A program made the translations under genes and the position numbers. DNA of 64,000 bases from Kitasatospora phosalacinea. GTDB taxonomy: Bacteria; Actinomycetota; Actinomycetes; Streptomycetales; Streptomycetaceae. The DNA lies in the NCBI RefSeq assembly GCF_000717185.1, contig NZ_JNYE01000020.1, positions 1-64,000 of the forward strand, read 5' to 3'. Shown one piece after another: positions 8,530 through 17,566 of the stretch (within the stretch, counting starts at the first letter, position 1; every line of letters begins with the position of its first letter). Below the pieces are notes generated by a model. The model saw nothing but the letters and a program-made list of their open reading frames with translations. It had not been told where the DNA came from and searched no databases.

Positions 8530-9422
8530 CGTCCCTCCCCCGCGCCGGGGCGTTCGGCGAGCAGGGTGCGCAGCACTCTGCGGCCGTCGGAGACGGCGTG
8601 CAGGTGGGAGCGTCCGCTGCGGCGGGGAAGTTCCAGGCTGGGGACTTCGGCGATCCGCAGTCCCGAGCGCAGTGCGTGCGCGATCATCTCGGCCTCGATC
8701 TCGAAGCCGGTGGCGCGCAGGTCGAGTTCGGCGAGGAAGTCGCGGCGGAACGCGCAGTAGCCGTAGCACAGGTCGGTCAGCAGGCCGCCGTAGAGGCGGT
8801 TGACGACCAGCAGCAGCGCCTTGTTGCCGAGCGCGCGCAGCGGCGTGAGGTCGAGCGAGCCGCCGCCGGCCATCCGGCGGGAGCCCTTGACGAAGTCGTA
8901 GCCGTGGTCGAGGAAGTGCAGGAAGTGCGGGATCTCGCCGGGCCACATCGAGCCGTCGGCGTCGATCATCACGATGTACTCGCCGGTGGCGGCGGCGAAT
9001 CCGGCGCGCAGCGCGTTGCCCTTGCCGGGCGCGCCCTGGTCGACGTCGCGGACGGTGGGGCGGCAGGCGCGGGCCATCGTGACGGTGGCGTCCCGGGAGG
9101 AGCCGTCGACCAGGATGACCTCGTCCACGCAGCTGGGGATCTGTTCGAAGACCCAGGGGATGTTGCGGGCCTCGTCCCGGGCGGGGACGACCAGGCTGAC
9201 GGTGTGCCGGGTGCGGTAGTCGCCGGCCCGCCGGGCGGGGCCGCGGACGAGCGGGCGGACGGGCGGGCGGTCGCCGGCCCGGCGCATCGGGGCCCGGTCG
9301 GCGATCCGGTCGGCGGCGCGCCGCCGGGGCCGGGCCCCGGGGGGCCCGGGGGTTCCGGGTGAACTGCCGGACGGGGTGGCGGGGTTGGCTGAGGGTTGCC
9401 CGGTGGGCAGGGTGGTGCTCAT
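8526..9422 (-). CDS. DPM1-like family 2 glycosyltransferase, first gene of operon
   Basis: From ATG 9422 the product has 298 residues. After a disordered Pro/Arg-rich N-terminus of about 75 residues come SLVVPARDEARNIP, EVILVDGSSRDAT and VMIDADGSMWP, the DXD region of enzymes related to dolichyl-phosphate mannose synthase and polyprenyl-phosphate glycosyltransferases. There is no C-terminal membrane domain, as in the soluble DPM1 type. Such enzymes charge a polyprenyl phosphate with one sugar, which would feed the GT-C-like membrane protein at 636-2468. It is the promoter-proximal gene of the coupled series, and about 640 bp without a credible gene lies upstream. Confidence 0.85.
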   Translation of the reverse strand: MSTTLPTGQPSANPATPSGSSPGTPGPPGARPRRRAADRIADRAPMRRAGDRPPVRPLVRGPARRAGDYRTRHTVSLVVPARDEARNIPWVFEQIPSCVDEVILVDGSSRDATVTMARACRPTVRDVDQGAPGKGNALRAGFAAATGEYIVMIDADGSMWPGEIPHFLHFLDHGYDFVKGSRRMAGGGSLDLTPLRALGNKALLLVVNRLYGGLLTDLCYGYCAFRRDFLAELDLRATGFEIEAEMIAHALRSGLRIAEVPSLELPRRSGRSHLHAVSDGRRVLRTLLAERPGAGEGR

Positions 9423-10065
9423 CGCAGTGCCTCTTAGCGGCGTGCCTCTCGCGGGGCGGAGGCGTAAACGGGCAGGTCGCTGCCCGTGCGGAAGGTGGGG
9501 CGCGGCGGTCCAGGACGTCGCCGGGCGGATGCGGCGGTCGGAGACGTCACCGCGGTTCCAGTGCTCCCCCGGGTCCATCGCCCTCCCCGGTGCCCGGTCT
9601 CCCTGCCGGTCCCCCTCGGGACGGTCGGCGCCGCAGAAGGGCGATCGCCGTCCAGGGCGCGTGGTGCGCCGCGCGGCCCGCTCGGCGCGCTGGGGGGCGG
9701 TGCCCCCGTACCGGCGGTGCCAGGCCCTCATCGTGCGCCCGCGGCGGAGCGGCTGTCAACACCCTTCGTGCCGCTCTGTCCGTTTTTGCCCTACTCCGCG
9801 GACGCCGCCTGCCGCCCCACCTCCAGCGCTCCTCCGCCCCGCCTCCGCCCCGCCTCCGGCGCTCCTCCGACGCTCGGACTGCCGCGGGGCGCGCCGCCCC
9901 GTCGTACCGCGTCCGAAACTGCCAATGCCGACACCGCCGGCTCCGGAACCGCCGGTGCCGGGGCCGGTGGGCCGCCGGCGCCGGACGCGGGCCGTCGGCT
10001 GACGGCACGTCAGGTCGGGAGTGTCTTTCCGCTGGTCAGGACCGCCCTCGCCGCACAGAAAGGTT
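9423..10065. other. Intergenic region upstream of the polysaccharide operon
   Basis: No open frame here has convincing protein character; those present are Arg/Pro/Ala-rich shadows. It must contain the promoter of the minus-strand polysaccharide operon. A perfect 8-bp stem with a 4-nt loop (ACGGGCAG...CTGCCCGT, 9468-9487) lies about 50 bp upstream of the 9422 start and could be a leader hairpin. CTCC/CGCC-rich short repeats occur near 9830-9890. No T-rich terminator follows the GGDEF-EAL gene. Confidence 0.5.
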
Positions 10066-12297
10066 TCAGCTCTCGTAGCCGAACTCGGGGTCGGGCGCGG
10101 CTTCCAGGTCGGCCTCGGCGATCCGCCGGGCGATCTCGGCGGGGCGCGCGGGGCGGCCGAAGTGCCAGCCCTGGGCGAGGTCGCAGCCCATCAGGCGCAG
10201 GCGCTCGGCGTCGGCGCGGCTCTCCACGCCCTCCGCGGTGACGGAGAGCCCGAGGGTGTGGGCGAGCGAGACCAGTCCGCTGACGATCCGCCAGCCGAGG
10301 TGGGTGTCCTTGGCGGGGTCGTGCAGGTCGCCGACGAAGGAACCGGCGATCTTGAGGTTGGAGACCGGCAGGTCGCGCAGGTAGGCGAGGTTGGACCAGC
10401 CGGTGCCGAAGTCGTCGACGGAGAGCGAGACACCCATGTCGACCAGCGCGTGCAGGGCCTTGAGCGCCTCGTCCTCGGGACCGACCACGGTGGACTCGGT
10501 GATCTCCAGTTGCAGCATGGACGGGTCGAGCCCGGTGCTGCGCAGGGTGCGTTCGACGTCGCCGACCAGTCCGGCGTTGCGGGCCTGCCGCACGGCGAGG
10601 TTGACGCTGAGCTTGGGCGCCCGGTCGCCGAAGCGGGCGACCCAGTCGGCGGCCTGCTCGCAGGCCTGCTCCAGCACCCAGCGGCCGAGCGGCATGATCA
10701 GCCCGGTCTCCTCGGCGACGCCGACGAACTCCTCCGGGCCGAGCACCCCGAGCTGCGGGTGCCGCCAGCGCACCAGCGCCTCGACGCCGGTCATCGCGCC
10801 GGAGGCGAGGTCGACCATCGGCTGGTAGTCGATGAAGAACTCGCCGCGGTCCAGCGCGGCGGGCATCCGCACCGACACCGCGTAGCGGCTGACGGCGCGC
10901 GCGTTCTCCTTGGGGTCGAAGAGCGTCCAGCGGCCGCGCCCGGCCTCCTTGGCGCGGTACAGGGTGAGGTCGGCGGCCCGGACGGCGGCGCCGGGCGTGG
11001 TGGTGGCGATGCGCCGCTCCAGCACGCCGACGCTGGCGCCGACGGCGAGCCGGTGGTCGCCGATCACGACGGGCTTGGTGAGTGCGGCGAGGACGGTCTT
11101 GGCGGCGGCGACGGCCTCCTGCTCGCCGCGGCAGTTCTCCAGCAGCACCACGAACTCGTCGCCGCCGAGCCGGGCCACCATGTGGCCGAGCGGGCTGAGG
11201 GCGTTCTCCAGGCGGCGGGCCACCACGGTCAGCAGTTGGTCGCCCATGTCGTGGCCGAGGCTGTCGTTGACGACCTTGAAGCCGTCCAGGTCGACGTAGC
11301 ACAGGCCGAAGCGGACGTCCGGCTCCGGTTCCTCGAAGAGCTTCTCCAGCCGTTCGAAGAACGCGGCCCGGTTGGGCAGGCCGGTCAGCGGGTCGTGGGT
11401 GGCCTGGTGGCGCAGCCGCTCCTGCAGGCGGTAGCGGTCGGTGACGTCCTCCAGCATGGCGACCTGGTAGAGCGGGGCGCCGTCGTCGTCGCGGATCAGC
11501 GAGACGGTCAGGTGCGTCCACACCACTTCGCCGTCGCGGCGGTAGTACGGCTTGTCGAACTGGAAGTACTCGCGCTTGCCGCTGATCAGCTCCTCGTACG
11601 CCTCCCAGACGCCGGGGGTGTCGTCGGGGTGGACCAGGTCGTTGACGCGGACGCCGGTCATGTCCTCGGGGCCGCCGCCGAAGATCTCGCCGAGGGCCCG
11701 GTTGACGGCCAGGATGTTGCCGTCGGTGTCGCCGAGGCCGATGCCGATCGCCGCGGACTCGAACAGGGCGCGGAAGCGGGCCTCGGAGACCCGCAGGGCC
11801 TTCTCGACCTCCTGCCGGGCGGTGTCGGCGGCGAGCCGGATCGCCTCCTGCTCGCGCAGCGTGCGCTCGCGCAGGGCGGCGGCCCAGCCGGCCGCGAAGG
11901 CGCCGCTGAGCGCCGGGCCGCGCTCGTCGGGGACGGCCTGACGCTGGATCAACTGGACGGCGTCGGCGAGCAGTTGCGGGTCGGTGAACTGGTTGTCGAT
12001 GAGCAGCGCACCGGCCTGTCCGGCCAGTTCGGGGCGGAACGGGTGCTCACGGGCGGCGCGGTGGAGCAGGTCGGCGGTGCGGGCGGTCAGCGGGTTGAGC
12101 ACGCCGGGGCGGACGGCGGCGCCGTGTCCGGTGCGCAGCATGGCGGTCCAGGCGGCGCGGAACCCGGCGGTCGCGGCTTCGACGGTCTCCGCCGCCTCCG
12201 CCGCTTCGTCCGCCGCCTCGTCCGCCGCCGTACCGGGCGCGCTGCCGGGCGGGCCGTCGTTGCCCGGCGGGCCGCTCAGGCCTGCTGACTCGTTCAC
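10066..12297 (-). CDS. PAS-GGDEF-EAL cyclic-di-GMP turnover protein
   Basis: The 743-residue protein has an Ala/Glu-rich N-terminal helical region (1-150), a PAS domain with PAC-like end (about 170-290), a GGDEF domain (about 300-460, intact LGGDEF at residues 377-382) and an EAL domain (about 485-735, intact EAL at 506-508, with later DDFGTGWSNL and TAEGVES motifs). No membrane segments are evident. GGDEF domains make cyclic di-GMP and EAL domains hydrolyse it to pGpG; both signatures are intact, so either or both may act. In Streptomyces, proteins with this order (for example RmdA) affect development. The GTG at 12297 overlaps the stop of the upstream methyltransferase as GTGA, so the two are translationally coupled. 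Confidence 0.92.
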   Translation of the reverse strand: MNESAGLSGPPGNDGPPGSAPGTAADEAADEAAEAAETVEAATAGFRAAWTAMLRTGHGAAVRPGVLNPLTARTADLLHRAAREHPFRPELAGQAGALLIDNQFTDPQLLADAVQLIQRQAVPDERGPALSGAFAAGWAAALRERTLREQEAIRLAADTARQEVEKALRVSEARFRALFESAAIGIGLGDTDGNILAVNRALGEIFGGGPEDMTGVRVNDLVHPDDTPGVWEAYEELISGKREYFQFDKPYYRRDGEVVWTHLTVSLIRDDDGAPLYQVAMLEDVTDRYRLQERLRHQATHDPLTGLPNRAAFFERLEKLFEEPEPDVRFGLCYVDLDGFKVVNDSLGHDMGDQLLTVVARRLENALSPLGHMVARLGGDEFVVLLENCRGEQEAVAAAKTVLAALTKPVVIGDHRLAVGASVGVLERRIATTTPGAAVRAADLTLYRAKEAGRGRWTLFDPKENARAVSRYAVSVRMPAALDRGEFFIDYQPMVDLASGAMTGVEALVRWRHPQLGVLGPEEFVGVAEETGLIMPLGRWVLEQACEQAADWVARFGDRAPKLSVNLAVRQARNAGLVGDVERTLRSTGLDPSMLQLEITESTVVGPEDEALKALHALVDMGVSLSVDDFGTGWSNLAYLRDLPVSNLKIAGSFVGDLHDPAKDTHLGWRIVSGLVSLAHTLGLSVTAEGVESRADAERLRLMGCDLAQGWHFGRPARPAEIARRIAEADLEAAPDPEFGYES

Positions 12298-13100
12298 GAC
12301 AGGCGCCCGACCCCGGCCATGCCGGTCATCCGTTCGGGGTGCGGGCCGACCGACTCCGCGTCGTCGGGGCGCCACTCGGGCAGGTAGACGACGCCGGGCT
12401 CGACCAGGTCGTAGCCCTCGAAGAAGGCGGTGATCTGTTCGCGGCTGCGCATGGTGAGCGGGGTCGGGGTGGAGCGGTACAGGCTCTGGTGGGAGCCGGC
12501 CTGGTCGGGGCGGCCCTCGAGGGAGGCGTGCGAGAGGATCAGGATGCTGCCGCTGGGGAGGGCCTCGCGGAGCTTGGCGAGGATCTTGGCGGGGTCGTCG
12601 GCGTCGGTGACGAAGTGCAGGACGGCGTTGAGGATGACCGCGACGGGCTCGCCGGGGGCGAGCAGCTCCTCGACCTCGGGGCGGGCGAGCAGGTCGTCGG
12701 TGTTGCGCAGGTCGGCGTCGACGACCTGGCTGAGCGGGTCGTCGGCCAGGATGAGGCGGCTGTGGGCGACCGCGACGGGGTCCATGTCGATGTAGACGAC
12801 GCGCGCACCGGGCTGGTACTCGCGGGCCACCTCGTGGACGGCGCCGAAGGTGGGGATGCCGGAGCCGATGTCCAGGAAGCGGCTGATGCCCTCCTCGGCG
12901 GCGAACTGGGTGGCTCGGCGCAGGAAGGCCCGGTTGGCCCGCATGATCTTGGGGAGGTCCGGCCAGAGTTCGATCGCCTTGCGTGCCATCTGGCGGTCGA
13001 CCTCGAAGTTGTGCGAACCGCCGAGGTAGTAGTCGTAGACCCGGGCAGCGTTCGGCTTGTCGAGGTCGGTCCCTGCGGGAACCCAGTTCGGACGCGCCAT
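12294..13100 (-). CDS. SAM-dependent methyltransferase, DUF574/Methyltransf_19 family
   Basis: The 268-residue product starts MARPNWVPAGTDLDKPNAAR, followed by VYDYYLGGSHNFEVDR, the hallmark of the actinobacterial Methyltransf_19 family. SAM binding is indicated by FLDIGSGIPT near residue 72 and VVYIDMDPVAVAHS near residue 100. Substrates of this family are unknown. The ATG at 13100 has GGAGGGAG 8 bp upstream; an open frame continues further but lacks a better ribosome site. Its stop overlaps the start of the GGDEF-EAL gene, so the two proteins should be made together, which suggests but does not prove a shared pathway. Confidence 0.88.
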   Translation of the reverse strand: MARPNWVPAGTDLDKPNAARVYDYYLGGSHNFEVDRQMARKAIELWPDLPKIMRANRAFLRRATQFAAEEGISRFLDIGSGIPTFGAVHEVAREYQPGARVVYIDMDPVAVAHSRLILADDPLSQVVDADLRNTDDLLARPEVEELLAPGEPVAVILNAVLHFVTDADDPAKILAKLREALPSGSILILSHASLEGRPDQAGSHQSLYRSTPTPLTMRSREQITAFFEGYDLVEPGVVYLPEWRPDDAESVGPHPERMTGMAGVGRLS

Positions 13101-13118
13101 GACGGCACTCCCTCCGAC

Positions 13119-13171
13119 GTGGCATTCGAAAATGGCAATAGGACATAAAGATCTTCCTACATTTACAAGAC
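13119..13171. promoter_or_regulatory. AT-rich divergent promoter region
   Basis: This is one of the few AT-rich stretches in the window, between the divergent methyltransferase and GH15 genes. It contains a direct TGGCA repeat, a TTCGAA palindrome and an AAGATCTT palindrome. I could not fix -35/-10 boxes with confidence; the promoter for the minus-strand pair is most likely here. Confidence 0.4.
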
Positions 13172-13252
13172 GCATCGCAAGCCGCAGCGTCCGAACGGCG
13201 GCGTGGCGCGCCCCGCCTGGCGTCCGCCCGGGAACGGCGCAGAATCTCCCTC

Positions 13253-15013
13253 ATGGGCGGACGCATCGAGGACTACGCGCTCCTCTCCGATCTGCAGACC
13301 GCCGCCCTGGTCGGCCGGGACGGGGCGGTCGACTGGCTCTGCCTGCCCCGCTTCGACTCCCCCAGCTGCTTCGCCGCCCTGCTCGGCAGCCCCGAACACG
13401 GCGCCTGGCGGATCGCCCCGGCCGGGGCGGGCGACTGCACGGGGCGCCGCTACCTCGGCGACACCCTGGTGCTGGAGTCGCACTGGCGCACCCCGGACGG
13501 CGAGGTCAAGGTGGTCGACCTGATGCCGCACCGCGACCGCGCCCCGCGGCTGGTGCGGATCGTCGAGGGCGTCAGCGGCGCCGTCCCGGTCCGCGGCGAG
13601 CTGCGGCTGCGCTTCCACCACGGCCGGGTCGACCCGTGGGTGCGCCGCACCGAGCACCACCGGGTCGCCGTCGCCGGGCCGGACGCCGCCTGGCTGCGCG
13701 TCCCGCCGGGCGTGCACACCTACGGGGCGGACGGCACCACCGTCTCCGAGTTCACCGCCCGGCCCGGGGAGCGCGTCCCGTTCGTGCTGACCTGGCAGCC
13801 CTCGCACCTGTCCACCGCCCCGCGCACCGACCCCGAGGCGCTGCTCGCCGCGACGCTGGACGGCTGGCGCGAGTGGGCCGGGCAGCTGCGCTACCGCGGC
13901 GAGTGGCGGGAGGCGGTGCTGCGCTCGCTGCTGACCCTGAAGGCGCTGGCGTACGAGCCGACCGGCGGGATCGTCGCGGCGCCGACCAGCTCGCTGCCGG
14001 AGGTGCCGGGCGGGGAGCGCAACTGGGACTACCGGTTCTGCTGGCTGCGCGACTCGGCGATGACGCTGTCGGCGCTGCTGCGCGGCGGCTTCCGGCAGGA
14101 GGCCGCGGCCTGGCGCAAGTGGCTGCTGCGCGCGGTGGCGGGCGACCCGTCCGACGTGCAGGCGGTGTACGGGGTGGCCGGGGAGCGCGGCCTGCCGGAG
14201 ACCGAGGCCGACTGGCTGCCCGGGCACCTCGGCTCGACGCCCGTCCGGTTCGGCAACGCGGCCGTCGGGCAGCTCCAACTCGACGTCTACGGCGAGGTGG
14301 TGGACACCCTCGACCTGGCGCTGCGGGCGGGCATCCCGATGGAGCGGCAGGTGTGGAGCCTGCTGCGCACGCTGCTCGGCTCGCTGGCCGCGCGCTGGCG
14401 CGAGCCCGACGAGGGCCTGTGGGAAGTGCGGTGCGGGCGGCGGCAGTTCACCCACTCGAAGGTGATGGCCTGGGTGGCCGCCGACCGGGCGGTGCGGATG
14501 GCGGAGGCCACCGGCCTGCCCGCCCCGCTGGAGCAGTGGCGGGCACTGCGCGAAGCGGTGCACGCCGAGGTGTGCGAACGGGCCGTCGACCCGCTCCGCG
14601 GCGTGTTCGTCCGCTCCTACGGGTCAACGGAGTTGGACGCGGCGACGCTGTTCGTCGCCACCACCGGCTTCCTGCCGCCGGACGACCGGCGGGTGGTGCG
14701 CACGGTGGAGGCCGTCCAGGAGGGCCTGGACCACGGCGGGCTGGTGCGCCGCTACGGGCAGGGGGCGGCGGACGGCCTGTCCGGCTCCGAAGGGGCTTTC
14801 CTGGCCTGCTCGTTCTGGCTGGCGGACGCACTGGCACTGCTCGGCCGAAGCGACGAGGCCGCCGAACTCTTCGTCCGGACGGCCTCGTTGGCCAACGACC
14901 TCGGCCTGCTCAGCGAGCAGTGGGACCCGGTGGGCCGCCGCCAGCTGGGCAACACCCCGCAGGCGTTCACCCATGTCGCTCTGGTCAACACCGCTTTCCG
15001 GCTGGGTGGTTGA
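13253..15013 (+). CDS. Glycoside hydrolase family 15 protein (glucoamylase/trehalase type)
   Basis: The 586-residue protein begins with IEDYALLSDLQTAALVGRDGAVDWLCLPRFDS, the typical start of bacterial GH15 proteins, and has the N-terminal beta domain followed by an alpha/alpha barrel from about residue 230. NWDYRFCWLRDS (about residue 257) and TELDAATL and EQWDP near the end are conserved GH15 segments. The usual length is about 600 residues. There is no signal peptide, so it acts inside the cell. In actinobacteria such proteins include trehalases and glucan hydrolases; the exact substrate cannot be settled here. It is a single gene, divergent from the methyltransferase and convergent with the cellulase. 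Confidence 0.88.
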   Translation: MGGRIEDYALLSDLQTAALVGRDGAVDWLCLPRFDSPSCFAALLGSPEHGAWRIAPAGAGDCTGRRYLGDTLVLESHWRTPDGEVKVVDLMPHRDRAPRLVRIVEGVSGAVPVRGELRLRFHHGRVDPWVRRTEHHRVAVAGPDAAWLRVPPGVHTYGADGTTVSEFTARPGERVPFVLTWQPSHLSTAPRTDPEALLAATLDGWREWAGQLRYRGEWREAVLRSLLTLKALAYEPTGGIVAAPTSSLPEVPGGERNWDYRFCWLRDSAMTLSALLRGGFRQEAAAWRKWLLRAVAGDPSDVQAVYGVAGERGLPETEADWLPGHLGSTPVRFGNAAVGQLQLDVYGEVVDTLDLALRAGIPMERQVWSLLRTLLGSLAARWREPDEGLWEVRCGRRQFTHSKVMAWVAADRAVRMAEATGLPAPLEQWRALREAVHAEVCERAVDPLRGVFVRSYGSTELDAATLFVATTGFLPPDDRRVVRTVEAVQEGLDHGGLVRRYGQGAADGLSGSEGAFLACSFWLADALALLGRSDEAAELFVRTASLANDLGLLSEQWDPVGRRQLGNTPQAFTHVALVNTAFRLGG

Positions 15014-15035
15014 CGGCCCGGGCGGAAAACGGCAA

Positions 15036-15066
15036 CCGCCCGCATGCAGACTCTGCATGCGGGCGG
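15036..15066. terminator. Bidirectional hairpin terminator
   Basis: A perfect 14-bp stem (CCGCCCGCATGCAG, 15036-15049, pairing with 15053-15066) with a 3-nt loop lies between the convergent GH15 and GH6 genes. There is no T tract, as is usual for actinomycete terminators. Confidence 0.8.
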
Positions 15067-15151
15067 CGCCTCTGTTGGGTGGTGCGTTGCGGCTTGCCCC
15101 GCGTCAGTCGGGTGGGGCCGCTACCTGCTGCGTGCTACCGGCTGCCTGGTG

Positions 15152-17392
15152 TCAGCTGGTGGCGGTGCAGGTCAGGGTCGGGACGGCGTTGCTGCCGGAG
15201 TAGCTGCCACCGAAGCCGAAGCTGGTGGAGCCGTTGGCGGCGACGGCGCCGTTGTAGCCCGCGTTGTTGACGGTCACGGACTGGCCGGACTGGCTCACGG
15301 TGCCGTTCCACAGGTTGGTGACCTGCTGGTTGCCCGCGTAGGTCCAGGTGACCTTCCAGGACTTGATCGCGGTGTTGCCCGCGGTCACGGTGACGTCGGC
15401 GTTGAAGCCGGCGCCCCAGTCGCTGCTGACCTTGTAGGTGGCGGTGCAGCCGGCGCCGCCGGTGCCGGTGCCGGCCTGGGTGGTGGCGGTGACGGCCGCG
15501 GCGGCGGAGAGGTTGCCGGCCGCGTCCTTGGCCTTGACCGTGTACGAGTACGCGGTGGAGGCGCTCAGGCCCGAGTCGGTGTACGAGGTGCTGGTGGTGG
15601 ACCCGATCAGGGTGCCGCCGCGGTACACGTTGTAACCGGTCACGCCGACGTTGTCGGTGGAGGCGCCCCAGGTCAGCGAAGCGCTGCTGGAGGTGGTGGT
15701 GGCCGCCAGGTTGGTCGGGGCGGTCGGGGCGGTGGTGTCGGTGGTGCCACCGGCGGAGGTGGTGACGCTGAGCGCCGCGGAGGCCGCGGAGACGTTGCCG
15801 GCCGCGTCCTTCGCCTTGACCGTGTACGAGTACGCGGTGGAGGCGGTCAGGCCCGTGTCGGTGTACGAGGTGTTGTTGGTGGACCCGACCAGGGTGCCGC
15901 CGCGGTACACGTTGTAACCGGTCACGCCGACGTTGTCGGTGGAGGCGGTCCAGGACAGCGAGACGCTGCTGGAGGTGGCGGTCGCCGCGAGGCCCGTCGG
16001 GGCGGTCGGGGCGGTGGTGTCACCGGTGCTGGTGCCGAGCGCCGGGTAGGCGTTCTTCAGCAGCTCCTGGAACTGGGACGAGAACCAGTGGCCCGCGAGC
16101 GGGGCGTTGGCCAGGGCGCCCGACATGTTGTTGTTGTTGCGCGCGTTGCCGGTGTACGTCGGGTCGCACATGGCGTCGAAGCCCTTGCCCTCGTCGTTGG
16201 CGACGGCCTGGCTCGCGCCGTCCGACTCACCCGGGGGCTTGACCCACACGTACGCGGCGATGCCGTCCTCGGGGGCGGCCTTCGGGCGCTCGCCGAGGCC
16301 CGCGCCGGACTGGTTGCACCAGTTGCCGGTCTGGAAGCGGCGGTCGATGCGGCCGCCGTCGACGTACGCGTCCACGGTGGTCTTCGGGCCCGGGCCGGCC
16401 GGACGGTTCGCGCCGCCCCAGCCGTTGCGGGAGGTGTCGATGATCATGCCGATGTTCGAGTTGAACCCGGAGGCGACGGCCTTGGCGCGCCACGCCTTCG
16501 CGAAGGACGCCTCGTCGACGTACTGGTTCCAGTCCACCCACTTTGACTGGCGGACGGAGGTGCCGTTCACCGAGTCGGTGACGGTGAAGTTGGGCTCGTG
16601 CAGCGCGCCGTAGTTGGCGGTGTTGACGACGAAGCCCTGGACGTTGCTGAGGGTCGAGCCGGAGGACTGGGCCGCCTGCTTGATGACGTCGATGGCCGGC
16701 TGCAGGTTGGAGTCCCAGCCGAGCCAGCCGTGGTGGCCCGCGTCCACGTAGTTGTAGACGTTCGGGATCGCACCGAGCTTGGCCAGCGCGTAACCGACGC
16801 CCTTGACGTAGTTGCCGTTGGCCTTCATGGTTTCGCAGTTGGCCGTCGAGGTGGCGGTGCCGCCCGCGTTGGTCGTCAGGTTCGGCAGCGAGTCGAGCTC
16901 GACCGTGGTGACGATCCGCAGGTTCGCGTAGGCCGGGTCGGCCAGGATCGCGGCGATCGGGTCGATGAACTCGCTCTGGTAGCGCGGCAGGTCGGTGGGG
17001 CCGAGCTCGCCGTTCGAGGCCAGGGCGGCGCAGTCGCGGCCCGGCAGGTCGTAGATGACGACCTGGAACACGTACGGCTTGCCCGCGGCCTGCTGCACCG
17101 CGGCGTTCAGGTGGTCGCGCAGGCCCATGCCGCCGTTGACGCCGTTGATGGCGGCGATGCGGTCCAGCCAGACGAAGGTGGGCTGGTTGGCAATGGCCGA
17201 ACCGCCCGGCTCGGCGGCCGCGTTGGCGGACCACTCGGGGTTCACGTAGACCCCGGCGCCGACGAAGGGGTTGTCCACGCGGGTCGCCGCGTGGGCGGCG
17301 GAGGCCGACAGGGCAAGGGGAACAACGGTCGCGGCGCTGAGCACCACGGCCGCAGCCGCCGTACGGAGGCGACGCGTCAGATTTGCCGACAC
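15152..17392 (-). CDS. Secreted GH6 cellulase with two FN3 domains and CBM2
   Basis: The 746-residue protein has a signal peptide (Arg-rich start, hydrophobic core, cleavage near ASAAHA-A at residue 35). A GH6 catalytic domain follows to about residue 455, with the family signature VVIYDLPGRDCAA, a YVDAGHHGWLGW segment and IIDTSRNGWGG. Two near-identical fibronectin type III modules (about 465-645) and a C-terminal CBM2 (649-746, with boundary cysteines and conserved tryptophans) complete it. The layout and length resemble actinobacterial exo-acting cellobiohydrolases of the Cel6B type, although exo versus endo action cannot be proved from sequence. The start is GTG 17392 with AAAGGA about 10 bp upstream. 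Two CebR-type operators lie upstream, so expression is probably induced by cello-oligosaccharides. Confidence 0.95.
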   Translation of the reverse strand: MSANLTRRLRTAAAAVVLSAATVVPLALSASAAHAATRVDNPFVGAGVYVNPEWSANAAAEPGGSAIANQPTFVWLDRIAAINGVNGGMGLRDHLNAAVQQAAGKPYVFQVVIYDLPGRDCAALASNGELGPTDLPRYQSEFIDPIAAILADPAYANLRIVTTVELDSLPNLTTNAGGTATSTANCETMKANGNYVKGVGYALAKLGAIPNVYNYVDAGHHGWLGWDSNLQPAIDVIKQAAQSSGSTLSNVQGFVVNTANYGALHEPNFTVTDSVNGTSVRQSKWVDWNQYVDEASFAKAWRAKAVASGFNSNIGMIIDTSRNGWGGANRPAGPGPKTTVDAYVDGGRIDRRFQTGNWCNQSGAGLGERPKAAPEDGIAAYVWVKPPGESDGASQAVANDEGKGFDAMCDPTYTGNARNNNNMSGALANAPLAGHWFSSQFQELLKNAYPALGTSTGDTTAPTAPTGLAATATSSSVSLSWTASTDNVGVTGYNVYRGGTLVGSTNNTSYTDTGLTASTAYSYTVKAKDAAGNVSAASAALSVTTSAGGTTDTTAPTAPTNLAATTTSSSASLTWGASTDNVGVTGYNVYRGGTLIGSTTSTSYTDSGLSASTAYSYTVKAKDAAGNLSAAAAVTATTQAGTGTGGAGCTATYKVSSDWGAGFNADVTVTAGNTAIKSWKVTWTYAGNQQVTNLWNGTVSQSGQSVTVNNAGYNGAVAANGSTSFGFGGSYSGSNAVPTLTCTATS

Positions 17393-17447
17393 GGTAAGGG
17401 AGTCCTTTCGGGTGGGGGACGGACTCGATGAAAACGCCCCTAACTAA

Positions 17448-17461
17448 TGGGAGCGCTCCCA
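17448..17461. promoter_or_regulatory. CebR/CelR-type operator 1
   Basis: TGGGAGCGCTCCCA is a perfect 14-bp palindrome identical to the established operator of CebR/CelR, the LacI-family repressors of cellulose-utilisation genes in Streptomyces and Thermobifida that respond to cellobiose or cellotriose. It lies 56-69 bp upstream of the cellulase start. Confidence 0.92.
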
Positions 17462-17552
17462 TACTTGGCCCGGGCTGAGGCGAACTCAGCTCGGGGACAA
17501 CCGATATGAAGCCATGACCTCGCACTCCCGTCAAGAACTTCGACAGAACCCG

Positions 17553-17566
17553 TGGGAGCGCTCCCG
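17553..17566. promoter_or_regulatory. CebR/CelR-type operator 2
   Basis: TGGGAGCGCTCCCG differs from the perfect palindrome only in its last base. It is centred 105 bp from operator 1, ten helical turns away, and could allow cooperative binding or looping by a LacI-family repressor. Confidence 0.8.

Noticed and set aside
9547..10008. A 153-codon minus-strand open frame in the 9.4-10.0 kb gap
   Set aside because: It is Arg/Ala/Pro-rich, has no ribosome site, and shows no protein-like pattern.
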